Source of the DNA: an uncultured Collinsella sp.
GTDB taxonomy: Bacteria; Actinomycetota; Coriobacteriia; Coriobacteriales; Coriobacteriaceae
Assembly (NCBI GenBank): GCA_900540935.1
Contig: UQHW01000001.1
Span: 62,001-126,000 of the forward strand
Direction: 5' to 3'
DNA length: 64,000 nucleotides
Part shown: piece after piece, positions 32,523-39,423 of the stretch
Numbering within the stretch: the first letter of the stretch is position 1
Layout: every line of letters starts with the position of its first letter
Translations under genes and position numbers: made by a program
The notes under the pieces: generated by a model
What the model saw: only the letters and a program-made list of their open reading frames with translations
Told to the model about the DNA's origin: nothing
The model's database searches: none

Positions 32523-33017
32523 TTACTCCTTAACGGTTTTCTGTAGCAGGCAGACGGCCCAGGCGCCGATTCCCTCGCCCTGGCCTTCCCAACCGAGCTT
32601 TTCGGTCGTAGTGGCGGCGACGCCCACGTTTTCGACGTCAACGCCCAGGGCATGGGCAAGGTTGGCACGCATGGCATCGCGGTGCGGGGTGATCTTAGGC
32701 TGCTGGCAGGCAATGGTGCAATCGGCATCGACAAACTCGAAGCCCAGCTCGCGCGCGTAGTCCATCACGCGAGCGAGCAGCACCATCGAATCGGCACCCT
32801 CATAGGCGGGGTCGGTATCGGGGAATAGCTTGCCAATGTCTCCCCCACGGCAGGCGCCCAGAATGGCGTCGGCCAAGGCGTGCGCGAGCACATCGGCATC
32901 CGAGTGGCCCAGCAGGCCGCGCTCGTAGGGAATGTCGACACCGCCGATGATACATCGACGCCCCTCCACCAGACGGTGAACGTCGTAGCCATGGCCAATG
33001 CGCAGGTTACTGAACAT
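32523..33017 (-). CDS. ispF: 2-C-methyl-D-erythritol 2,4-cyclodiphosphate synthase
   Basis: MEP-pathway enzyme forming the cyclic diphosphate intermediate of isoprenoid synthesis, 164 residues. Metal site DVH (12-14) within GHGYDVHRL, then LLGHSDADVLAHALADAILGA, and the C-terminal VATTTEKLGWEGQGEGI, all diagnostic. The start is ATG at 33017, overlapping the ispD 3' end by 11 bases, with GAGAGGACC upstream inside ispD. An earlier in-frame codon at 33050 lacks a ribosome site. Confidence 0.96.
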   Translation of the reverse strand: MFSNLRIGHGYDVHRLVEGRRCIIGGVDIPYERGLLGHSDADVLAHALADAILGACRGGDIGKLFPDTDPAYEGADSMVLLARVMDYARELGFEFVDADCTIACQQPKITPHRDAMRANLAHALGVDVENVGVAATTTEKLGWEGQGEGIGAWAVCLLQKTVKE

Positions 33018-33735
33018 GGGGAAGGTCCTCTCCCTCGGCCATACGGCCAAGCAGAATCGCGGTTACGGGACGCAAGTCCTCGGGCACCGTCACCTTAAGG
33101 TTATCGCGCGGGCTCTGGACGCAGCGGACGCGCCCACCCATGCGCTCGACCAGCGACGAATCATCGGTGCCGATAAAGCCCTCGGCAATGGCTGCAGCGT
33201 GGGCGCGCTTCATAGCATCGACGCTAAAGATCTGCGGCGTCTGCGCAGCCCAATAAAGCTCACGCGGCGGCGTCTCGACGATGTTATCGCCGTCGACGAT
33301 CTTGAGTGTGTCGATCGCGGGCTGACCGCACACGACACCGTCGAGGGCGCGGTCGCCCACAAGCACGTCGATCGCGTGGTCGATGGCCTCGGTCGTAATG
33401 AGCGGACGAGCACCATCGTGAATGGCGACGTATTCAAAGCCCGCCGGAACCGCATGCACGCCGGCACGGGTGGAATCCTGGCGGGTATCGCCGGCATCGG
33501 CAAAGCTGATGGGCGTGTCATAGTCAAACGGGTCGATGGCCAGGCGGCGCATCTCGGCACGACGCTCGGCAGGGCAAACCACGACGATGTGGCCGACCTT
33601 ATCGCTCCGATCGAACGCGCGGATGGACCAGCTCATAAGCGGACGGCCCGCCACGTTAACGAGTTGCTTGCCACCGGGGTTACCAAAGCGCTGGCCGCTG
33701 CCACCGGCAACGACCACGGCGCATACGGGCGCCAT
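33007..33735 (-). CDS. ispD: 2-C-methyl-D-erythritol 4-phosphate cytidylyltransferase
   Basis: Third enzyme of the MEP pathway, CTP-dependent, 242 residues. N-terminal nucleotide loop VVAGGSGQRFGNPGGKQ (9-25) and the mid-protein VAIHDGARPLIT, QTPQIFS and TDDSSLVERMGG segments are typical. Overlaps disA by one base (TAATG) and ispF by 11 bases, so the three are tightly coupled. Confidence 0.95.
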   Translation of the reverse strand: MAPVCAVVVAGGSGQRFGNPGGKQLVNVAGRPLMSWSIRAFDRSDKVGHIVVVCPAERRAEMRRLAIDPFDYDTPISFADAGDTRQDSTRAGVHAVPAGFEYVAIHDGARPLITTEAIDHAIDVLVGDRALDGVVCGQPAIDTLKIVDGDNIVETPPRELYWAAQTPQIFSVDAMKRAHAAAIAEGFIGTDDSSLVERMGGRVRCVQSPRDNLKVTVPEDLRPVTAILLGRMAEGEDLPHVQ

Positions 33736-34802
33736 TATGCGTTCCCCTGTTTGGTGCCCTTCATGCGGTACAGCGAGTCCGCAAGAATGGCAGGGTTGTT
33801 AACGCCAAAGTCGCCCAGGCGCTCCGGATCCTCGCTGATGTCATCCATGAGCTCCTGCAGCGAGCCGTACTCGTCGACGATCTTCTCGGCCACGCCGTCG
33901 CGCACGACGGACACGCGCGAAAGCGTGCGCAGGCCCAGCGGCGTCATGACGGAGTCCTCGTCCAGGTCGTCATAGCCCAGAACCGCCGCCACATGCTGCG
34001 GGTCGGACAGGTCCTTAGGCGTCATGCGGCTCAGCTCGGCGCGAATCTTCTCGGCGTTTGCCTCGGAGGAATCGCTTGCGTAGTCGCGGATCATCAAGTC
34101 GTATTCGGTATCCATGCTGGAGCCCGCGAGCTGCTCGAGCTGCATCTGCACGAGCTTGCCCTGGTTACCCAGCTTGACGATGCAATCCTTAAGCTCGGTC
34201 TTTGCCTGTTGCATGATCTCGAAACTCGAGAAGATGCCGGTGATGTCGGCGAGCGTGACGTAGTCGTCGAGCTCAAGGGCCGTCAGGCGCAGCAAGGAGC
34301 GATCGAGCGACTGACGGGTAGTCTGGAGCGTGGCGACGAGCTGGTTGACCGAGCTCATGATGGTGGTGACGGGCTGGATCTCGTAGCTCTTGCCGTGAAC
34401 GTACACGTTGACGACGGCACGACGAGCCGAAACCGAGATCACGATGGCGTCAGTGAGCACCGACATGCGAGCGGCAGTACGGTGACGCATGCCCGTCTCA
34501 CTCGTGGCGAGCGAGGGATCGGGATTGAGGTGGAAGTTGGCACGCAGGATCTGGGTGAGGTCGCCATCGATAACGATGGCACCGTCCATCTTGGAGAGCT
34601 CGAACAGGCGGTTCGAGGTAAACGAAATGTTGAGCGGGAAGCCGTCGTTACCGGCGGCGAGCACGTTTTCGGTGTCGCCGACGCAGATAAGGGCGCCCAG
34701 GTGACCGGCAATGATCATGTCGAGGGCGGTGCGGATCGGCTGACCGGGGGCAGTCAGGCGGATGGCCTGTTCCATACGCTTTTGCAGCTCGTTCTTATCC
34801 AA
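33735..34802 (-). CDS. disA: DNA integrity scanning diadenylate cyclase
   Basis: Synthesises c-di-AMP from two ATP and scans DNA for branched structures; 355 residues. The N-terminal DAC domain has MDGAIVIDG and GMRHRTAARMS, the two ATP-binding motifs. A helical linker and a C-terminal helix-hairpin-helix region (LGLRTLSRVSVVRDGVAEKIVDEYGS) complete the DisA layout, unlike membrane CdaA. The start is TTG at 34802 with GGGAGC six bases before. First gene of the disA-ispD-ispF-cysS unit; radA, its common neighbour, is not here. Confidence 0.95.
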   Translation of the reverse strand: MDKNELQKRMEQAIRLTAPGQPIRTALDMIIAGHLGALICVGDTENVLAAGNDGFPLNISFTSNRLFELSKMDGAIVIDGDLTQILRANFHLNPDPSLATSETGMRHRTAARMSVLTDAIVISVSARRAVVNVYVHGKSYEIQPVTTIMSSVNQLVATLQTTRQSLDRSLLRLTALELDDYVTLADITGIFSSFEIMQQAKTELKDCIVKLGNQGKLVQMQLEQLAGSSMDTEYDLMIRDYASDSSEANAEKIRAELSRMTPKDLSDPQHVAAVLGYDDLDEDSVMTPLGLRTLSRVSVVRDGVAEKIVDEYGSLQELMDDISEDPERLGDFGVNNPAILADSLYRMKGTKQGNA

Positions 34803-34963
34803 GGCATCGCTCCCATCGTATACGCTCCATAAACGTCAATAAGTTTCTCACGGTTTGCCCCTGTGACGCCCGCAAAATCCGATGCTTACAGAATGAGCGA
34901 ACACAGCTGAGAGCCCCAATCCAAATGAGCTGCTTATGTGGTAGCATCGGGATTCGCATAAAT

Positions 34964-35052
34964 GAGGGAGTAGTCGCGTGATCGGGTTCGCCTCCGGTGG
35001 CGCGGCAAGTCAACACACTGGCCGATGCGGCCTGGCTTGCCTTAATGAACGA
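34964..35052 (+). ncRNA. Manganese riboswitch (yybP-ykoY)
   Basis: Contains the conserved elements in order: GAGGGAGTAGT, then CAAGTCAACACACTGG, then AATGAACGAGACT. This is the yybP-ykoY signature, known to sense Mn2+. It is directly followed by a terminator and then mntP, the expected output gene. Confidence 0.9.
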
Positions 35053-35097
35053 GACTCGTGGCTGTGCGCGCAACGCGTACGCCACGAGTCTTTTTTG
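35053..35097 (+). terminator. Riboswitch expression-platform terminator
   Basis: GACTCGTGGC / GCCACGAGTC perfect 10-bp stem plus TTTTTT. Its 5' arm overlaps the conserved ACGAGAC of the aptamer, so Mn2+ binding and termination should be mutually exclusive, turning mntP on when Mn is high. Confidence 0.88.
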
Positions 35098-35149
35098 TTA
35101 CTCCCCCAAGAGGTACACGCGGGCCCGCCCGCAGAGAGGGAGCCAGACT

Positions 35150-35728
35150 ATGGGACTCGCAGAGCTCGTGTTGCTCGCCGTTGGCCTTTCGATGGACGCC
35201 TTTGCCGTATCCATCTGCAAGGGCCTTGGCATGAAGAAGATCAACCTTAAGGTCGCCGTAGTGCTCGGCCTGTTCTTTGGCGGCTTCCAGGCAGGCATGC
35301 CCGTGATCGGATGGGCGCTTGGCAGTCAATTCATGAGCATCATCGGCCCCATCGACCACTGGATCGCCTTTATCCTTTTGGCCTTCATCGGCAGCAAAAT
35401 GCTGTGGGAAGCCTTTACCGAAGACGAGGATGAAGACGACGGCAAGGATGCCGAGAAGATTGAACTGGGCGAGTACCTGATCCTCGCCATCGCCACCTCA
35501 ATCGACGCCCTGGCCGTGGGCATCTCGTTTGCCGCGCTCTCGGTTGACATCGTGCCCGCTGTATCGCTTATCGGCGTCACAACGTTTATCTTCTCCGTCG
35601 CCGGCGTAGCGATCGGCCACACCTTTGGCGCGCGCTACGAAAAACCCGCCACCATCGTGGGTGGCGTCGTGCTCATCCTTATCGGCCTCAAGATCCTGCT
35701 GGAACACTTGGGTTTTTTGGTGCTGTAA
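35150..35728 (+). CDS. mntP: Manganese efflux pump MntP
   Basis: Six-helix membrane exporter of Mn2+, 192 residues. Two homologous halves carry the conserved acidic helix motif: GLSMDAFAVSICKG with D16, and TSIDALAVGISFA in the second half. The cytoplasmic loop between is strongly acidic (EDEDEDDGKDAEK). Start ATG 35150 behind GAGAGGGAGCC. Upstream in-frame codons lie inside the riboswitch and are not real. Expression is predicted to be induced by Mn through the upstream riboswitch. Confidence 0.95.
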   Translation: MGLAELVLLAVGLSMDAFAVSICKGLGMKKINLKVAVVLGLFFGGFQAGMPVIGWALGSQFMSIIGPIDHWIAFILLAFIGSKMLWEAFTEDEDEDDGKDAEKIELGEYLILAIATSIDALAVGISFAALSVDIVPAVSLIGVTTFIFSVAGVAIGHTFGARYEKPATIVGGVVLILIGLKILLEHLGFLVL

Positions 35729-35763
35729 AACACCCTTCAAAACTAAACGTCCGTATGAGGTCT

Positions 35764-35834
35764 CATGCAGAGTTTTGCATGGGCCTTTTCATGCAGACTT
35801 TTGCATGTCATACTAGGATGCAAAAGTCTGCATG
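35764..35834 (+). promoter_or_regulatory. Three operator copies of hipBA
   Basis: CATGCAGAGTTTTGCATG (35764-35781), CATGCAGACTTTTGCATG (35790-35807) and the reverse-oriented ATGCAAAAGTCTGCATG (35818-35834). Each is a near-palindrome, and copies 2 and 3 are inverted repeats of one another. The array covers the likely promoter and ends 13 bases before the hipB start, fitting cooperative autorepression by HipB. Confidence 0.8.
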
Positions 35835-35846
35835 TTGGAGATCGCC

Positions 35847-36317
35847 ATGGATACCCTTCCCATCACCACGCCGCGCCAAGCTGGCATCTATGTGCGTCAG
35901 GCACGCGAGTCGCAGGGAATCACCCGTGCGACCCTCGCTAAAAAAGCCGGTGTTTCGGAGCGTCTGCTCGCATCGCTCGAGCTAGGAGACGCCACCGGCA
36001 TTCGACTCGACAAGCTGCTGACGATTTTCAATGCTCTTGGACTGGCACTCGCCGCTCAAGGGGATATCGGCGAAGCGAAAAACGAGCGACCAGTCGACGC
36101 CCCGCATGCCAATCCGCTGCCTCGCAGCATCCCCAGGCGCCATCACACTCAACGTCCTCATCATCGCAACCGTCGTAGTACCCCCATTCCGGCTCTTGCA
36201 GATGCCCCCTTTACATCCGCACTCTACGACGAGGTCTTCGCCGATTTCGCCATGTCCAATCTCGGAGTCTCGATTGCCGCAAACGTATCTAACCAAACCA
36301 AGCCCGAAGGGAAATAG
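35847..36317 (+). CDS. hipB: HipB-like antitoxin, HTH regulator
   Basis: DNA-binding antitoxin, 156 residues, longer than the roughly 90 residues of the E. coli protein. Residues 10-65 form an XRE-type helix-turn-helix (GIYVRQARESQGITRATLAKKAGVS...LASLE, then KLLTIFNALGLAL). The remainder is a His/Arg/Pro-rich segment (about 90-115) followed by FADFAMSNLGVSIAANVS, perhaps a toxin-contact tail. The ATG at 35847 follows GGAGATCGCC; an ATG at 35832 lies in the third operator. Stops 3 bases before hipA. Confidence 0.85.
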   Translation: MDTLPITTPRQAGIYVRQARESQGITRATLAKKAGVSERLLASLELGDATGIRLDKLLTIFNALGLALAAQGDIGEAKNERPVDAPHANPLPRSIPRRHHTQRPHHRNRRSTPIPALADAPFTSALYDEVFADFAMSNLGVSIAANVSNQTKPEGK

Positions 36318-36320
36318 CCA

Positions 36321-37625
36321 ATGGCCAGAACATCACTTCGGACCATTATTTGCGACGTACCTGCGGGAACGCTCACGCAAGATGAGAACGGTCTTATCAG
36401 CTTTACCTACGATCATGACTATGACGGGCCAGCCCTATCGACCAACGTACCCGTATCGAATCGCACATACGGACAACAGGTCATGAATCCGTACCTGTTT
36501 GGCCTTCTACCCGACAGCGAGGACCAGCGAAAAGCGATTGCCGCCGAATTCGACGTTAGGCCCAACAATCCCGTTGCGTTGCTCAGCCATATCGGACTCG
36601 ACTGTCCGGGCGGAGTGCAGTTTTGTGCCGAAGAAGATGCCGATGCCGTCCTGCATCGCGCTGGCGAATACCGCCCTATAGACGACCACGAAATTGCTCT
36701 CCGTCTCAAGTCGATCAGAGATGACCGCGATGCATCGTGGATGGGTCTAGATGAAAGTTGGTCGCTTGGAGGCAACCAGGGCAAATTCGCGCTCGCGTTC
36801 ACAAACGGCCGCTGGTGCGAATGCATGGGCTCCTCGCCCACGACGCATATTTTCAAAAATGGCGTTATCGGATTTAAACTCGAGGCTCTCAATGAGTTTG
36901 TCTGCATGAAAAGCGCCCAGCGCGCCGGTATCGCAACGGCAAACGTCGAATATCGTATGTTTGAGGACGAACCTGCCCTCATTGTTGAGCGCTATGACCG
37001 CGTGAAAGTCGAAGACGGAACGATCAGGCGCCTACATCAAGAAGACCTCTGTCAGGCACTTGGGGTGATGCCCTCCCAAAAGTACACGGCAGACGGCGGC
37101 CCGACCACCCGCGACATTCAAGAGCTCCTCGTAAATACGAGCCACCATCAACTTAACCTATATCTGTTTACGCAGATACTGTTCTTCAACGCCATTATCG
37201 GCGCACCGGATGCGCATGCGAAAAACTATTCCCTGCTCCTTGGAAACGACGGCGCAGCCATGATGGCTCGAATGTACGATGTCGCTTCGGGCTTGGCGTA
37301 CGAGCGCATGCGCCGCCGGGCGCGCCTTGCCATGAGCGTTGGCGGCGAAAATCGTGTGGGGCGCATCGGTCCAGGCGCCATCCGCCGATACCACGGTATG
37401 GGCGACCCCGCGCTGGAGGCGGCGCTCACCGATGCCGGGCTATCCGAGAAGTTTTGCTTTGCGACCATGATGGACCTCGCCTACGAGGTGCCCATTTGCA
37501 TGGAAGAGGTCATGGACGAATACGCCGACCTGCCCGGCATGGCGGACCTGCGCGAGCACATGCTCGGCCCCGTCCGCGAAAACTGCCAGCGCACCCTCGA
37601 CCTCATCAAGGCGGATATAGGCTAG
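36321..37625 (+). CDS. hipA: HipA-family serine/threonine kinase toxin
   Basis: Kinase toxin, 434 residues, full length. N-subdomain FGLLPDSEDQR (60-70), a Gly-rich ATP-loop region LGGNQGKFAL (149-158), RLHQEDLCQALG (237-248), catalytic motif PDAHAKNYS with D297, H299, K301 and N302, and the metal-binding D320 in MYDVAS. All catalytic residues expected of HipA are intact, so the toxin looks active. The E. coli homologue phosphorylates glutamyl-tRNA synthetase and causes persistence; the target here is not known. Coupled with hipB. Confidence 0.92.
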   Translation: MARTSLRTIICDVPAGTLTQDENGLISFTYDHDYDGPALSTNVPVSNRTYGQQVMNPYLFGLLPDSEDQRKAIAAEFDVRPNNPVALLSHIGLDCPGGVQFCAEEDADAVLHRAGEYRPIDDHEIALRLKSIRDDRDASWMGLDESWSLGGNQGKFALAFTNGRWCECMGSSPTTHIFKNGVIGFKLEALNEFVCMKSAQRAGIATANVEYRMFEDEPALIVERYDRVKVEDGTIRRLHQEDLCQALGVMPSQKYTADGGPTTRDIQELLVNTSHHQLNLYLFTQILFFNAIIGAPDAHAKNYSLLLGNDGAAMMARMYDVASGLAYERMRRRARLAMSVGGENRVGRIGPGAIRRYHGMGDPALEAALTDAGLSEKFCFATMMDLAYEVPICMEEVMDEYADLPGMADLREHMLGPVRENCQRTLDLIKADIG

Positions 37626-37650
37626 GTGTCCGTAATTTGCCATTTCCCAA

Positions 37651-37696
37651 AAGAAGAGAGGGGGCACCTGTCGCAAAAGACCGGGTGTCCCCTCTC
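37651..37696 (-). terminator. Hairpin between hipA and the dipeptidase gene
   Basis: GAGAGGGGACACCC pairs with GGTGCCCCCTCTC; the minus-strand tail TTCTTTTGGG suits the dipeptidase transcript. It probably also ends hipBA read-through. Confidence 0.65.
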
Positions 37697-37751
37697 GTAA
37701 TGTCATTTGCAATCCGCTAGCACGTGACTCGGACTGCTGCTAGCGCAATCT

Positions 37752-39209
37752 TTACGCAGCGAGGCGCTTGAGAACGTCGATGAGCAGCTCATAGAAGCGC
37801 TCGGCAGAAGCGAGCTCCATGCTCTCGTCCGGGGTGTGGACATCGGAGAGCGTCGGGCCCACGGCGATGGCGTCCAGGCCGTGCAGGGCCTCGGCAAACA
37901 GGCCGCACTCAAGGCCGGCGTGAATGGACTCGATGCGCAGCTCGGAGCCAAAGAGCTCGCGATAGCTCTCGACAAAGATGTCGCGGACCGGCGAATGCTC
38001 GGCATAGCTCCAGCCGGGATACTCGAACTCAAACTTGGCGTCGAAGCCCAAGACATCGGCCAGCGTCTGCAGGCGGTCCTTGAACTCGTTCTGCAGCGAA
38101 GTGATCGAGGAGCGCGGGGACAGCATGATCTTGACCTGGTCGTCAGAGGTGGCAACCACACCGATGTTGGAGGAAACCTCGACGGAGCCGTCGGTGGCGA
38201 CGTTGCGGCGAATCACGCCGTTAGGGGCAAGACGCAGGGCACGGATGAGGGCAAGCGCGGACTTCTGGTCCATGGCCTCGACCTCGGCGTCGTCGGCAAT
38301 CTCGACGGTGCAGGTAAAGCCGGGGTCGAAGACCTCGAGCTCGGCAGTGACGTCGGCGATGATGCCCTTTGCGATCTCGGCCGCTGCCTCGGCGGCAGCG
38401 TGGTCGGCGTAAACCAGCTCGGCCTTGCACTCACGGTTGATGGCGTTGTCCTTAGTGCCGCCGTTAAAGCTGACGACGGCGGGCTCGCCGGCTACCATCA
38501 AGCGGTCGATGATGCGGGCCATGATGAGGTTGCCGTTGCCGCGCTCCAGGTTGATGTCGGAGCCGGAGTGACCGCCCAGCAGGCCGGAGATGTCGAGCGT
38601 AAGGGTGCTGCCGGTCTTGTGCTCGCGCACGATCGGGCAGGTGTAGGTAACGACGACGCCGCCGGCGCAGCTGACGGTGGCCACGCCCTCCTCCTCGGAA
38701 TCGAGGTTGATCATGGTGCGGGCGCTGATCTGGGACTTGTCGAGCGTCTCAGCGCCAACCAGACCAGTCTCCTCGTCGGTGGTGAACACGCACTCGAGGG
38801 CCGGATGAGCAATCGAATCGTCGTTGAGCACGGTAAGCATCAGAGCGACAGCAATGCCGTTGTCGGCGCCCAGGGTAGTGCCGTTAGCGGTGAGGACGCC
38901 GTCCTTGACGACCAGGTCGATACCATCGGTCGTAAAGTCGTGCTCAACAGAGCCCAACTTGTCGCACACCATATCGATGTGGCCCTGCAGCATCACGGTC
39001 GGGGCATTCTCGGCACCGGCAGATGCGGGCTTGCGAATGATGACGTTGTAGACCTCGTCCTGATACACGTCGAGGCCGCGCTCCTTGGCAAACGCAACCA
39101 GGAAATCGCTGATGCCCTTCTCGTTGCCAGACCCACGGGGGATCGCGCTGACCTCCTCAAAGAAATGGAACAGCTGGGCGGGCTCGTAGCCGGTAATCTT
39201 GTAGTCCAT
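37752..39209 (-). CDS. pepD: Aminoacyl-histidine dipeptidase (M20C, PepD family)
   Basis: Cytoplasmic metallodipeptidase, 485 residues. GHIDMVC (about 76) supplies the first metal histidine, LGADNGIAVAL the bridging Asp, DEETGLVGAETLD the catalytic Glu pair, and NLDSEEEG a further ligand; IHAGLECGLF near the C-terminus contains the last metal His. The lid insert (about 185-380) is present. Start ATG 39209 with AAGGAGGCACC. Monocistronic. PepD hydrolyses Xaa-His dipeptides; breadth of substrates is not known. Confidence 0.93.
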   Translation of the reverse strand: MDYKITGYEPAQLFHFFEEVSAIPRGSGNEKGISDFLVAFAKERGLDVYQDEVYNVIIRKPASAGAENAPTVMLQGHIDMVCDKLGSVEHDFTTDGIDLVVKDGVLTANGTTLGADNGIAVALMLTVLNDDSIAHPALECVFTTDEETGLVGAETLDKSQISARTMINLDSEEEGVATVSCAGGVVVTYTCPIVREHKTGSTLTLDISGLLGGHSGSDINLERGNGNLIMARIIDRLMVAGEPAVVSFNGGTKDNAINRECKAELVYADHAAAEAAAEIAKGIIADVTAELEVFDPGFTCTVEIADDAEVEAMDQKSALALIRALRLAPNGVIRRNVATDGSVEVSSNIGVVATSDDQVKIMLSPRSSITSLQNEFKDRLQTLADVLGFDAKFEFEYPGWSYAEHSPVRDIFVESYRELFGSELRIESIHAGLECGLFAEALHGLDAIAVGPTLSDVHTPDESMELASAERFYELLIDVLKRLAA

Positions 39210-39365
39210 GGTGCCTCCTTGGCGCAACTGGTTAGACAATAAGACATGCGACTTGTATATTCCCAGACTTTACGTGCATAAACCAGTCGAAAACGCCGAG
39301 CGCCCTCGCATCATCGGCTAACGGTGGACCGTATAGCGTAACGGTCACAACTTCCGCAGCTCTAC

Positions 39366-39399
39366 AAATCGAGGCGCCCTTTCCGGAGCACCTCGATTG
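39366..39399 (-). terminator. Probable terminator after clpC
   Basis: AATCGAGGTGC / GCGCCTCGATT stem with a 10-base loop, 25 bases past the clpC stop; weak T tail (TTGTAG). Confidence 0.55.
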
Positions 39400-39423
39400 C
39401 GCGTATCAAATTGTCGCCACGCC

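Noticed and set aside
34997..35149. In-frame extension of mntP starting MARQVNTL
   Set aside because: This stretch is the manganese riboswitch and its terminator; the proper ATG with a ribosome site is at 35150.
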